From NCBI GenBank assembly GCA_902626185.1, contig CACOEA010000006.1, positions 1-40,565 of the forward strand: a stretch of 40,565 nucleotides of DNA, given 5' to 3'. The position numbers and the translations under genes were made by a program. Below are positions 1 to 9,654 of the stretch, one piece after another. The stretch is from an uncultured Pelagibacteraceae bacterium. GTDB taxonomy: Bacteria; Pseudomonadota; Alphaproteobacteria; Pelagibacterales; Pelagibacteraceae. Each line of letters opens with the position of its first letter. Position 1 is the first letter of the stretch. The notes beneath the pieces are model-generated. The model was given only the letters and a program-made list of their open reading frames with translations. It did no database searches and had not been told where the DNA came from.

Positions 1-539
1 GACTCTACTATATGCCTAGAATTGTTAGAAAATCTAAACTAGGAGATGCTGCTATTTTAAAAGAAATAATCAATATTTTACAAAAAGAAGGGATTAAGAC
101 TATCAGTTCTTTAACTTTTAATCCTGAACTAACTTTAAAAAAAGGAAATTATTCTAAAGTTAAACCCGATAAAAAAGATGTATCAGATATTGGGAAAGCT
201 ATTAAAATATTAAATGGGCTTAGTAAATATTCATACAGCCAAGGTACCGTGGTAAGTAATAGAAAAGTTGTTGCTATTGAAGGGAATGATGGAACGCAAG
301 CAATGCTCAAAAAATGTAAAACTAAAAAATTTAGGAATCAAGGTGTTTTAGTAAAATTTCCGAAAAAAAAACAAGATCTTAGAATTGATTTACCAACTGT
401 AGGTTTAAAAACTTTAAAACAATGCAACATAATAGGATTGAAAGGAATCGTACTAAAATCTAGACAAAATATTTTCTTAGAAAGAAAGAAATGCATAAAT
501 TTTGCTAATAAAAAAAAGATGTTTATTACAGTAAAATGA
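1..539 (+). CDS. lpxI: LpxI-family UDP-2,3-diacylglucosamine pyrophosphatase (DUF1009), C-terminal part, truncated by window start
   Basis: Frame stays open to the window edge upstream of the listed ATG at 12; VVAIEGNDGTQAML and PTVGLKTL motifs; immediately upstream of lpxB region. Confidence 0.85.
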   Translation, partial: LYYMPRIVRKSKLGDAAILKEIINILQKEGIKTISSLTFNPELTLKKGNYSKVKPDKKDVSDIGKAIKILNGLSKYSYSQGTVVSNRKVVAIEGNDGTQAMLKKCKTKKFRNQGVLVKFPKKKQDLRIDLPTVGLKTLKQCNIIGLKGIVLKSRQNIFLERKKCINFANKKKMFITVK

Positions 540-1597
540 AAAAAATAATTATTTTTTTATTTTTATTTAATTTTTCAAATTTATATTCTTCAAATATAAA
601 GTTCGAAAAAATTTTTGATGATCTTAACAAACCTTGGAGTCTAACATTCATTGATAAAGAAAATATTATAATTACGGAAAAAAAAGGTAGGTTACTAACA
701 TTTAACTTAAAAAATAAAAACGTTCATGAAATTAAACATAATTTGTCTATTATTAGTTCTGGACAAGGTGGATTGTTAGATGTTTTATACGATAAAGGCC
801 AAGCTTATGTTTCATACTCTGAAAACAGAGGTAATTGGAAATCAAGCACATCGGTAGCTAAAGGTAATTTTCATAAAAAAGAAATCAAATTTAAGAATAT
901 TTTTAGAGCAGAACCACCAATAGACTCTGGTTATCATTTTGGTTCGAGATTAGTCATTAAAGATGATCACTTATATATAACAGCAGGAGAGAGAGGACAG
1001 GGAATGATTGCACAAGATTTTACAAAACATCCAGGAAGTATAATTAGAATTAATCTCGATGGGTCAATTCCAAATGACAACCCCAAGTACAAAGGCAAAA
1101 TGGACTGGCTTCCAGAAATATTTCAAATAGGGGTCAGAAATCCTCAGGGCATTGCTCTTTCTCCTTATGATAATAAAATTTATTTATCAAATCATGGCGC
1201 AAAAGGTGGAGATTGGTTTGGAGTAGCAAGTATTGGAGAAAATTATGGATGGAAAATATTAGGATGGGGCGGAACTAATTATTCAGGAACAAAAATAGGG
1301 CCTAAGTGGAAACCAGGATTTTCAAAAGCGATTAAATATTGGGTACCTTCGATAGCTGTTAGCGCAATGACTATTTACAAAGGCGATACATTTAAAGAGT
1401 GGAATGGTGATGCTTTAATATCTTCACTTAAGGACCAGTCTCTTCGAAAAATTAAATTTCAAAATAATAAATTTTTAAATGAAGAAATTATTTTTAAGGG
1501 TAACATCGGTAGAATTAGAGATATTAAAATCCATAATGAAACTGGCGATCTTTACATGTTGTCAGATAATGGAGGTCTTTGGAGAATGTTCAAATGA
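536..1597 (+). CDS. PQQ-dependent sugar (aldose/sorbosone-type) dehydrogenase, secreted
   Basis: Signal peptide-like N-terminus; DLNKPWSLTF, GQGGLLDV, FGSRLV, GVRNPQGIA, WYGG/NYGWK-like beta-propeller motifs; ATGA overlap with lpxI. Confidence 0.85.
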   Translation: MKKIIIFLFLFNFSNLYSSNIKFEKIFDDLNKPWSLTFIDKENIIITEKKGRLLTFNLKNKNVHEIKHNLSIISSGQGGLLDVLYDKGQAYVSYSENRGNWKSSTSVAKGNFHKKEIKFKNIFRAEPPIDSGYHFGSRLVIKDDHLYITAGERGQGMIAQDFTKHPGSIIRINLDGSIPNDNPKYKGKMDWLPEIFQIGVRNPQGIALSPYDNKIYLSNHGAKGGDWFGVASIGENYGWKILGWGGTNYSGTKIGPKWKPGFSKAIKYWVPSIAVSAMTIYKGDTFKEWNGDALISSLKDQSLRKIKFQNNKFLNEEIIFKGNIGRIRDIKIHNETGDLYMLSDNGGLWRMFK

Positions 1598-2727
1598 AAA
1601 AAATTTTTATACTTACAGGCGAGCCATCAGGCGACAAATTAGCTTCAGAAGTTATTTACGATCTTCAAAAAATAAATTCACAAATAGAATATTTATCAGT
1701 TGGAGGTGAAAATATTAAATCTTTGGGAATTAAATCTATATTTGAATTAAAGGAAATTACTTACTTAGGATTTACAAAAGTCTTTTTAAATCTATTTAAA
1801 ATTAAAAAAAAGATTGATCAAACTGTAACAACAATAATAAAATTTAACCCAGATATTTTATTTACAGTTGATAGTCCTGATTTCACTTTAAGAGTGGCAG
1901 AAAAAGTAAAAAAAATTAACTCTAAAATAATTACAATACACTATGTGGCACCACAAGTTTGGGTATGGCGAGAGGGAAGAATTAAAAAAATGAAAAAATT
2001 TATAGACCATGTCCTATTGTTATTCAACTTTGAAAAAAAATACTTTGAAAAAGAGCAGTTAAGCTGTGAGTTTGTAGGCCATCCGTTATTAGATCAAAAA
2101 CAAAAAAGTAAAATTGATATCAATCAAATTATTGGAAAGAATAAGGCGTTGATATCAATATTTGCAGGTAGTCGAAAATCTGAAATTATTACATTAACGC
2201 CAATACTTTTAAATTTTGTAAGATTAATGAATAAAAAATATAATGATATGACTTACGTATTTCATTCAACGAAAGAAAATTCTGAATTAACACTCTCATT
2301 AATTAAAGATAGCAACTTACAAAATTGTGAAGTTGTTAGTGATGATATTATTAAGTCCCACATTCTTAAAAAATCTATTTTCGCAGTAGCAAAATCTGGA
2401 ACAGTTTCCTTAGAAATTTGTAACGCAAAAATACCTTTGATTATTATTTACAAAATGAATTTTATTAATTATTTGATTGTTAAAAGTTTAGTTAAAATAA
2501 GATTTGCAAATATTATAAATATTTCAGCTAATAAAGAAATTATCCCTGAACTTTTACAGTCTAAGTGTAACGCAGAAAATATTTATAAATATGTTGAAAG
2601 TTATTTAGATGAGCCTATTAGAATAAAAGAACAAGTCGAAAAAGTTCAAAGTATTTTAAAAGATTTTAGAACCAATCAGTCTTCTTCGAAGCTAGCTAGT
2701 ATTTCTTTAAATAAATTCCTTCAATGA
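1579..2727 (+). CDS. lpxB: Lipid-A-disaccharide synthase
   Basis: TGEPSGDKLA N-terminus, YVAPQVWVWREGRIKK, FVGHPLLD, FAGSRKSEI, AKSGTVSLE motifs. Confidence 0.95.
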   Translation: MENVQMKKIFILTGEPSGDKLASEVIYDLQKINSQIEYLSVGGENIKSLGIKSIFELKEITYLGFTKVFLNLFKIKKKIDQTVTTIIKFNPDILFTVDSPDFTLRVAEKVKKINSKIITIHYVAPQVWVWREGRIKKMKKFIDHVLLLFNFEKKYFEKEQLSCEFVGHPLLDQKQKSKIDINQIIGKNKALISIFAGSRKSEIITLTPILLNFVRLMNKKYNDMTYVFHSTKENSELTLSLIKDSNLQNCEVVSDDIIKSHILKKSIFAVAKSGTVSLEICNAKIPLIIIYKMNFINYLIVKSLVKIRFANIINISANKEIIPELLQSKCNAENIYKYVESYLDEPIRIKEQVEKVQSILKDFRTNQSSSKLASISLNKFLQ

Positions 2728-3650
2728 TAGTTTATTCTCATCCTGATTGCCTACTAAAAGATAACGGTTTTAATCATCCAGAACGAAAGGAGAGAATAAC
2801 AAGCATAATCGAGTCCATAAAAAAACAAAATGAGTTGAATGTTGAGTTTAAAGAGTCTCCGCTTGCCAATTTAGATACAGTTTTTTTAGTTCATCCACAA
2901 AACCATATCAAAAAAATTTTTTCTAACATACCAAAAAAAGGACTCATCGGTGTAGAAAAAGAGCCTTACGCTGACACTATGCTTTGTCCCAATAGTGAAA
3001 GGGCTATTTTAAGAGCTTGTGGAGCTGGTATTGCAGCAGCTGATGATTTAATTAATAAAAATGATAGAATATTTTGTGCAGTTAGACCTCCCGGTCATCA
3101 CGCTGAAACAATGAAGGCTATGGGCTTTTGTTTCATTAATAATATTGCAGTTGCAGCTAAATATTTACAATCTAAACATAAAGTTAATAAAATAGCTATA
3201 ATTGATTTTGATGTTCATCACGGAAATGGAACACAAGAAATATTCTATAATGACAAAACAGTTGCTTACGGTTCTACTCATGAATCTCCATTATTTCCAG
3301 GAACAGGTTTGGAGACTGAGACTGGAGTCGGCAATATATTTAATGCACCTTTAAAAGCTGGAACGGAGGCTAGAGAGTTTATAAGAATATTTGAAAAGAA
3401 AATTTTAAGGCCAATAGACAAATTTAAACCTGAAGTAATTTTAATTTCAGCTGGATTCGATGCTCATTTTAGAGATCCTCTAGCTAACATTAATTTAGAG
3501 TCGGAAAATTATCATGAAATAACAAAATTAATTATTGAATTATCTAATATACATTCTGGTGGCAGAGTAATATCGTTTCTTGAAGGGGGTTACGATCTAT
3601 TAGCTTTGTCAGAAAGTATAAAACAGCATTTGTTAGCATTAAAAAAGTAA
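2724..3650 (+). CDS. Histone deacetylase family protein (acetoin utilisation/acetylpolyamine hydrolase-like)
   Basis: RPPGHHAE, IDFDVHHGNGTQEIF, SAGFDAH, LEGGYDL motifs. Confidence 0.93.
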   Translation: MIVYSHPDCLLKDNGFNHPERKERITSIIESIKKQNELNVEFKESPLANLDTVFLVHPQNHIKKIFSNIPKKGLIGVEKEPYADTMLCPNSERAILRACGAGIAAADDLINKNDRIFCAVRPPGHHAETMKAMGFCFINNIAVAAKYLQSKHKVNKIAIIDFDVHHGNGTQEIFYNDKTVAYGSTHESPLFPGTGLETETGVGNIFNAPLKAGTEAREFIRIFEKKILRPIDKFKPEVILISAGFDAHFRDPLANINLESENYHEITKLIIELSNIHSGGRVISFLEGGYDLLALSESIKQHLLALKK

Positions 3651-3726
3651 TCCACATTATCCCAAATCGCACATATAAGTATTATTATATAATAGAAATA
3701 ACTAATGAATAAAATATAGTGATTCT

Positions 3727-4368
<642 letters not shown>

Positions 4369-4372
4369 TTAA

Positions 4373-5140
4373 CTAAAATTTTTTTCCACCTTCTAAATAA
4401 GCACATTTCTCACAAGTTTTTTCAATATCAGGTGGCTTATCAAGATTTAAAACATCTTTCATTTCAATTAATTTTTCTTCAATCCAAGATGTATTTACAC
4501 GGTATGGAATTAATGAAGTTTTAAAATCTATTTTATTATCAAATTTCTCATTAGTTTTTTCTCCATTACAAACATAAAAAAAAGATCGATCTGAAACCTC
4601 ATAATTCATTTTTCTTAAAATATGAACATAAATGTCCATTTGTAATTTATAACTAAGATGCCACTCAGTATCAAGATATGAGGAAACTGTTACAGGATAG
4701 GTTGACGATTGAGCTTTATAATCTACAACAACTAATTTTTTTTCAGTTAAATCAAACCAAAGATCGTCAATGCCACCATGAATAATTAGGTTTGTATTTT
4801 TATCTAAATATGAAATTCCACCTTTTAAAGAATTCCGCCATGTATCCAAATCTTTGTGTTGATAGGGGACGAAGTTTAAATTATGTTTAATCATAATTGG
4901 ATGAGGTTTTTGTTTTTGTCTATATAGATCAAACTCTTTCTTTAAAAGTTCGTCCACTGCAATGTTTAAAGCCCATCCAGGCATCGAGGGTTCTTTTAAC
5001 CCTTTTACACGATCTAAATAAAAGCATCTTTTACAACTAAGAAAGTTGAAAAATTTAGATCTGCTTATTTTAAAAGGTGCATTAGATTTTTTATTGTAAA
5101 TGGTTGTTTTTCTTGTTCTGAAAGATACAGCGTCTTTCAT
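4373..5140 (-). CDS. Stand-alone PD-(D/E)XK (RecB/Cas4-like) nuclease with CxxC motifs at both ends
   Basis: GGIDDLWFD ... LVVVDYKAQS catalytic pattern; N-terminal SCKRCFYLDRVKGL and C-terminal CEKCAYLEG. Confidence 0.8.
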   Translation of the reverse strand: MKDAVSFRTRKTTIYNKKSNAPFKISRSKFFNFLSCKRCFYLDRVKGLKEPSMPGWALNIAVDELLKKEFDLYRQKQKPHPIMIKHNLNFVPYQHKDLDTWRNSLKGGISYLDKNTNLIIHGGIDDLWFDLTEKKLVVVDYKAQSSTYPVTVSSYLDTEWHLSYKLQMDIYVHILRKMNYEVSDRSFFYVCNGEKTNEKFDNKIDFKTSLIPYRVNTSWIEEKLIEMKDVLNLDKPPDIEKTCEKCAYLEGGKKF

Positions 5141-6529
5141 TTAAATTAGTTTAAGTCTTTTTACTACTTCAGTCTTATCTAACGACAAAATTACATCATA
5201 AAGACCAGGCCCAAATCTTGAACCCACAAGCGCTATTCTTAAAGGCTGTCCCACACCTTTAAAATTAGTTTGATGCTTATCAATTAAAGATTTAATTATA
5301 GGCTCTAAAGTTTCTCTAGAAAAAGAAGAAAGTTTTTCATACTCAGATATAAAATCATTAATAACTTTTTTTGATAAATCATCAATTAGTTTTTTATCGT
5401 CTGCGTCAATCTCAATTTGATCTTTAATAATATATTGAGCGTTATTCCAAATATCCTCTAAAGTTTTTGCTTTATTCTTTAAAAATTTCATTGATTTTAA
5501 GAGAATATTTTCTTTCGATTTATCAATAGTTTTTTTATATTTTGACACATATTCTTTAAAGAAATTAAATAAATCCTTTTCATCAACAGTCTTTATGTAA
5601 GTCTCATTTATCGAATAGATCCTCTTTATGTCTAATTTTGAGGGTGATTTACCAACACCGCTTAAATCAAATAAATCAATGCTCTCTTGTTTAGTAAAAA
5701 TCTCTTTATCTTTGTAAGACCATCCTAATCTTAATAAATAATTTCTTAATGCGTCTGCAATAATTCCAATTTTAACATAATCCTCAAGTGTAGATGCATT
5801 ATCCCTTTTGGATAATTTTTTTCCTTGTTCACTATGAATTAAAGGTATGTGAGCAAAGTTTGGAACTTCCCATCTCATTGCATCATAAATCTGTTTCTGT
5901 TTAAAAGAATTAATCATATGATCATCGCCTCTAATAACATGTGTAATTTTCATTTCATGATCATCCACTGTTGCAGACAATTGGTAAGTTGGAGATTTAT
6001 CTTGTCTTAGAATAACAAAATCTTCTATTGTAGAGTTAGAAATATTTCTATCCCCTTGAACTAAGTCTTTTATTATTGAGTTACCTGAAATTTTACTTTT
6101 AAATCTAATAACTGGTTTTACTCCTTTAGGAATTTCAAGATCTTTAGCGTCTCTCCATTTTCTATTATACACATATGGTATTCCTTGTTTTTTACATTTC
6201 TCTTTTTGTTCATTTATTTCTTTCTCAGAACAATAACATTCATATGCAAAACCTTTTTTAATGAGCTCTTCAGCGACTGCTACATGCTTATTTATATTTT
6301 CAGATTGAATGTATTCCTTACCATCATGCTCTATACCAAGCCACGCTAATGATGAAATTATTTGTTTTTTGAATTCATCTTTTGATCTTTCTTTATCAGT
6401 ATCTTCTATTCTTAAAAAATACTGACCTTTATTTTTTTTAGCAAGAAGCCAATTAAACAGAGCTGTTCTAACACCACCAATATGAAGTGGACCGGTAGGA
6501 GAGGGCGCAAACCTACAAATAAAAGACAT
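5141..6529 (-). CDS. gltX: Glutamyl-tRNA synthetase
   Basis: RFAPSPTGPLHIGGVRTALFNW and KLSKRDNA motifs. Confidence 0.97.
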   Translation of the reverse strand: MSFICRFAPSPTGPLHIGGVRTALFNWLLAKKNKGQYFLRIEDTDKERSKDEFKKQIISSLAWLGIEHDGKEYIQSENINKHVAVAEELIKKGFAYECYCSEKEINEQKEKCKKQGIPYVYNRKWRDAKDLEIPKGVKPVIRFKSKISGNSIIKDLVQGDRNISNSTIEDFVILRQDKSPTYQLSATVDDHEMKITHVIRGDDHMINSFKQKQIYDAMRWEVPNFAHIPLIHSEQGKKLSKRDNASTLEDYVKIGIIADALRNYLLRLGWSYKDKEIFTKQESIDLFDLSGVGKSPSKLDIKRIYSINETYIKTVDEKDLFNFFKEYVSKYKKTIDKSKENILLKSMKFLKNKAKTLEDIWNNAQYIIKDQIEIDADDKKLIDDLSKKVINDFISEYEKLSSFSRETLEPIIKSLIDKHQTNFKGVGQPLRIALVGSRFGPGLYDVILSLDKTEVVKRLKLI

Positions 6530-6548
6530 TTGTACTAATTAGACTATT

Positions 6549-7223
6549 TTAATGAAAGTTTCTATATAAAGAAACTAATTTTCCTTGAATTTTTATTCTG
6601 TTAGCAGCGTAAATTTTAGTTCCATAATTACGGTTAGCTGCTTCAAGAGCAATGGTATTTCCTTTTTTTCTTACTCTTTTTAAAGTAGCCTCTTGATCAT
6701 CAATTAAAACTACTGCAATTTGACCACTGTCAACATTAGAAGTTTTTTTAACAATTACTGTATCGCCATCAGTAATACCAGCCTCGATCATAGAGTCTCC
6801 TTTTACTTTTAAACCATAATGTTCACCGTTATTTTGCAAGTCCTCGGGCAAAGCAACTCTATCAACTTCTTGTTGAATAGCTTCGATAGGTGTGCCAGCT
6901 GCTATACTACCTAGGACTGATATATCAGAAGATTTTTTTACATTTTTATCTAGTCCTCCCTTAATAACACTTGGTGTGAAAGTATTAAAAATATCATTTG
7001 CACTTGCATTTTCAGGAAGCTTAATAACTTCCAGTGCTCTAGCTTTATGAGCTAATCGTTTAACAAATCCTCTTTCTTCAAGAGCTGAAATTAGTCTGTG
7101 AATACCAGATTTCGACTTTAGGTTGAGTGAGTTTTTCATTTCCTCGTATGAAGGTGATACCCCGCTAGACCTTATCTTTTTGTTTATAAATATTAATAAA
7201 TTTTTTTGTTTTTTTGTAAGCAT
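6549..7223 (-). CDS. lexA: LexA repressor; ORF start trimmed from 7241 to MLTKKQKN
   Basis: [17 protein letters not shown], cleavage-site-like [12 protein letters not shown] Ser and ATLKRV Lys; GAGG 8 nt before ATG at 7223. Confidence 0.95.
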   Translation of the reverse strand: MLTKKQKNLLIFINKKIRSSGVSPSYEEMKNSLNLKSKSGIHRLISALEERGFVKRLAHKARALEVIKLPENASANDIFNTFTPSVIKGGLDKNVKKSSDISVLGSIAAGTPIEAIQQEVDRVALPEDLQNNGEHYGLKVKGDSMIEAGITDGDTVIVKKTSNVDSGQIAVVLIDDQEATLKRVRKKGNTIALEAANRNYGTKIYAANRIKIQGKLVSLYRNFH

Positions 7224-7245
7224 AGAACAAACCTCGTACATTAAT

Positions 7246-7260
7246 GTTCTATAAAAGTTC
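7246..7260. promoter_or_regulatory. LexA box, alphaproteobacterial GTTC-N7-GTTC direct repeat
   Basis: Exact GTTC TATAAAA GTTC just upstream of lexA. Confidence 0.82.
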
Positions 7261-7293
7261 TCTTTAAATTACAACTTCAAATAAATGGCGAAT

Positions 7294-8088
7294 TTACTGA
7301 ATTATTTGAATTAACTTTTTCATTAATGCATCAGGTTTGTCAGATTTTAAAAGTGATTCTCCAATTAGAAAGTTTTTAATTCCTGTTTTTTCATAAATAT
7401 ATTTTGCATCTTTTTCATCTTTAATTCCACTTTCAGAAATAAGAGGGCATTTATGTTCTTTAACAACTTCAAAAATAGAAATCGTATTATTTAAAGAAAC
7501 ATCTAAAGTTTTTAAATTTCTATTATTTATCCCAATCAAAGCCTCTTCAAATTTTAAAGCTATTTCAGCTTCTTTTTGATCATGCACCTCCACTATTACA
7601 GACAGATTGTGTTTCAAAGCTTCAGAGTATATTTCATCAGCTTGATTTTGGCTAAGCGCAGCTAATATAATTAATATACAATCACATCCAAAACTTTTCG
7701 CTAAAGATACTTGGTAAGGGTCTATAAAAAAGTCTTTTGCTAAAATAGGTATTTCAAATTTTTTTTTAATATCTTCAATATATGCAAGGCTTCCCAAAAA
7801 ATGTTTCTCTTCGGTTAAAACAGAAAGACACGTAGCACCATTATCGATGTACATTTTAGCTATATCAATATGATTAAAGTTTTTGACCAATATACCTGCA
7901 GAGGGGCTTGCCTTTTTAATTTCCGAAATTATAGAGACACCATCATTTTTTTTTATTTTTTCTTCAAAGTCATAAAAAAAATCTAATTCTATAATTTTTT
8001 TTTCGAGAGAGTCTAAAGAATTATTTTTTTTAATTAAATTTAGTGTTTCTTTTTTATCTTGTACTATTTTTTTCAATATATTTGTCAT
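7294..8088 (-). CDS. trpC: Indole-3-glycerol phosphate synthase
   Basis: ISEIKKASPSAG, LAKDFFIDPYQV, IGINNRNLKT, SESGI motifs. Confidence 0.97.
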   Translation of the reverse strand: MTNILKKIVQDKKETLNLIKKNNSLDSLEKKIIELDFFYDFEEKIKKNDGVSIISEIKKASPSAGILVKNFNHIDIAKMYIDNGATCLSVLTEEKHFLGSLAYIEDIKKKFEIPILAKDFFIDPYQVSLAKSFGCDCILIILAALSQNQADEIYSEALKHNLSVIVEVHDQKEAEIALKFEEALIGINNRNLKTLDVSLNNTISIFEVVKEHKCPLISESGIKDEKDAKYIYEKTGIKNFLIGESLLKSDKPDALMKKLIQIIQ

Positions 8089-9083
8089 TAAGTCGATTGT
8101 AATTTAGTTAAATGTTCAAATACTTTTCCTGAATTTAAATGTTTTAGTGCCTTATTAAATGCATCCTTAAAATCGTGCACTTCCCCCGAAACAATTAAAC
8201 CTGCAGCTACATTTAAAGCTACAGCTTGGGCAAACTCATTATTATTTCCTTTGAATATTTCGGTTATTTTTGAAGAATTGTAAGCTGCATTTTTTCCAAT
8301 TAAATTATTTTTATTATTCATATCTACCCCAAGCTCTTTGGGATCAACTGTGAACTCATTAATATTTTTGTCTTTTAATTCTACAATATTTGTTTTCACG
8401 AAAGGGGATATTTCATCCATACCATCATCGCTATGAACTATGTATGCATGAATAACATTATTTTCCTTTAATGCTTCTGCAAACGGTTTCATCCACTTTT
8501 TGTCATATACACCTATTACTTGCCTTTTTACTTGCGCAGGACTACTTAGAGGTCCAATTAAATTGAAGATTGTTTTTTTTCCCATTTTTTTTCTAGCAGG
8601 TCCTACATACTTCATTGCAGAGTGATAATTTGGAGCAAACATAAATGCAAAGTTAAATTTTTTTATATTTTCTTCAGCTTCTTTAGGTTTTAAATTTATA
8701 TTGATTTTTAGAGCTTCCAATACATCAGCAGACCCACAGTTTGAAGAAACTGCCTTATTACCGTGCTTTGCAACTTTTATACCCATGCTTGCCAAAACAA
8801 TTGCAGCCGCTGTAGATATATTTAAAGAGTTCTGACCATCTCCACCTGTACCACAGGTGTCAATGGTATCATCATCAGCTTTAACTTTAGTTGCTTTTTC
8901 TCTTAAAACAAAAATTCCCCCAGCTAATTCGTCTTTAGTTTCCCCTTTTTTAAGAAGAGATTCTAATATTTCTATAATTGAATTTTCATCATATTTACCT
9001 TCCATAATCTCATTAAAAAGAATCTTACTTTCCTCAAATGAAAGATTCTGACCCTTTTTTAAATTTTCTATTAAATCAGACAT
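8088..9083 (-). CDS. trpD: Anthranilate phosphoribosyltransferase
   Basis: DTCGTGGDG, KHGNKAVSSNCGSADVLEALG-like, NLIGPLSSPA motifs. Confidence 0.97.
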   Translation of the reverse strand: MSDLIENLKKGQNLSFEESKILFNEIMEGKYDENSIIEILESLLKKGETKDELAGGIFVLREKATKVKADDDTIDTCGTGGDGQNSLNISTAAAIVLASMGIKVAKHGNKAVSSNCGSADVLEALKININLKPKEAEENIKKFNFAFMFAPNYHSAMKYVGPARKKMGKKTIFNLIGPLSSPAQVKRQVIGVYDKKWMKPFAEALKENNVIHAYIVHSDDGMDEISPFVKTNIVELKDKNINEFTVDPKELGVDMNNKNNLIGKNAAYNSSKITEIFKGNNNEFAQAVALNVAAGLIVSGEVHDFKDAFNKALKHLNSGKVFEHLTKLQST

Positions 9084-9084
9084 A

Positions 9085-9654
9085 TTAATAATTTATAAAA
9101 TTCTTTATTAATTTCATCCCAACTTTAGTGTTAATACTCTCAGGGTGAAATTGAAAACCATGAATATTATAATCTTTATGCATCAATCCCATAATAGTTT
9201 TATTCTGAGTTTCAGCAGTAATTATAAGATTTTTTGGGAATTTTTTACGATCGACCACTAAACTATGATATCTAGTTGCCTCAAAATTATTTTGTATATT
9301 TTTGAATAATCCCTTCTTACCGTGCTTTATTTTGCTAGTTTTTCCGTGCATCAAATTTCTTGCTTGAACAATCTTACCTCCAAACACTTGTCCTATTATT
9401 TGATGACCCAAACATACTCCTAAGATTGGTATTTTTTTATATACCGCTTTAACGATTTTTAAGCAGTTTCCTGCCTGATCAGGATTACCGGGTCCAGGAG
9501 AAATAACTATTTTATTATATTTTTTTTTGATAATCGTATTTCCATCTATTTTATCATTTCTTACAACGTCAACATTTTTTTTTACAAATTTTGAGATGTA
9601 ATGAAATAAATTATAAGTGAAACTGTCATAATTATCTATTAACAAAATTTTCAT
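9085..9654 (-). CDS. trpG: Anthranilate synthase glutamine amidotransferase subunit (TrpG/PabA)
   Basis: IDNYDSFTYNL, ISPGPGNPDQAG, GVCLGHQ, GFQFHPES. Confidence 0.95.
   Translation of the reverse strand: MKILLIDNYDSFTYNLFHYISKFVKKNVDVVRNDKIDGNTIIKKKYNKIVISPGPGNPDQAGNCLKIVKAVYKKIPILGVCLGHQIIGQVFGGKIVQARNLMHGKTSKIKHGKKGLFKNIQNNFEATRYHSLVVDRKKFPKNLIITAETQNKTIMGLMHKDYNIHGFQFHPESINTKVGMKLIKNFINY

Noticed and set aside
1479-1709. 76-aa ORF across the sugar dehydrogenase/lpxB junction
   Set aside because: Out of frame with two strongly supported CDSs
4373-5140. Cas4-like nuclease as evidence of a CRISPR or defence system
   Set aside because: No repeats, no cas or defence genes nearby; neighbours are gltX and a hypothetical membrane protein
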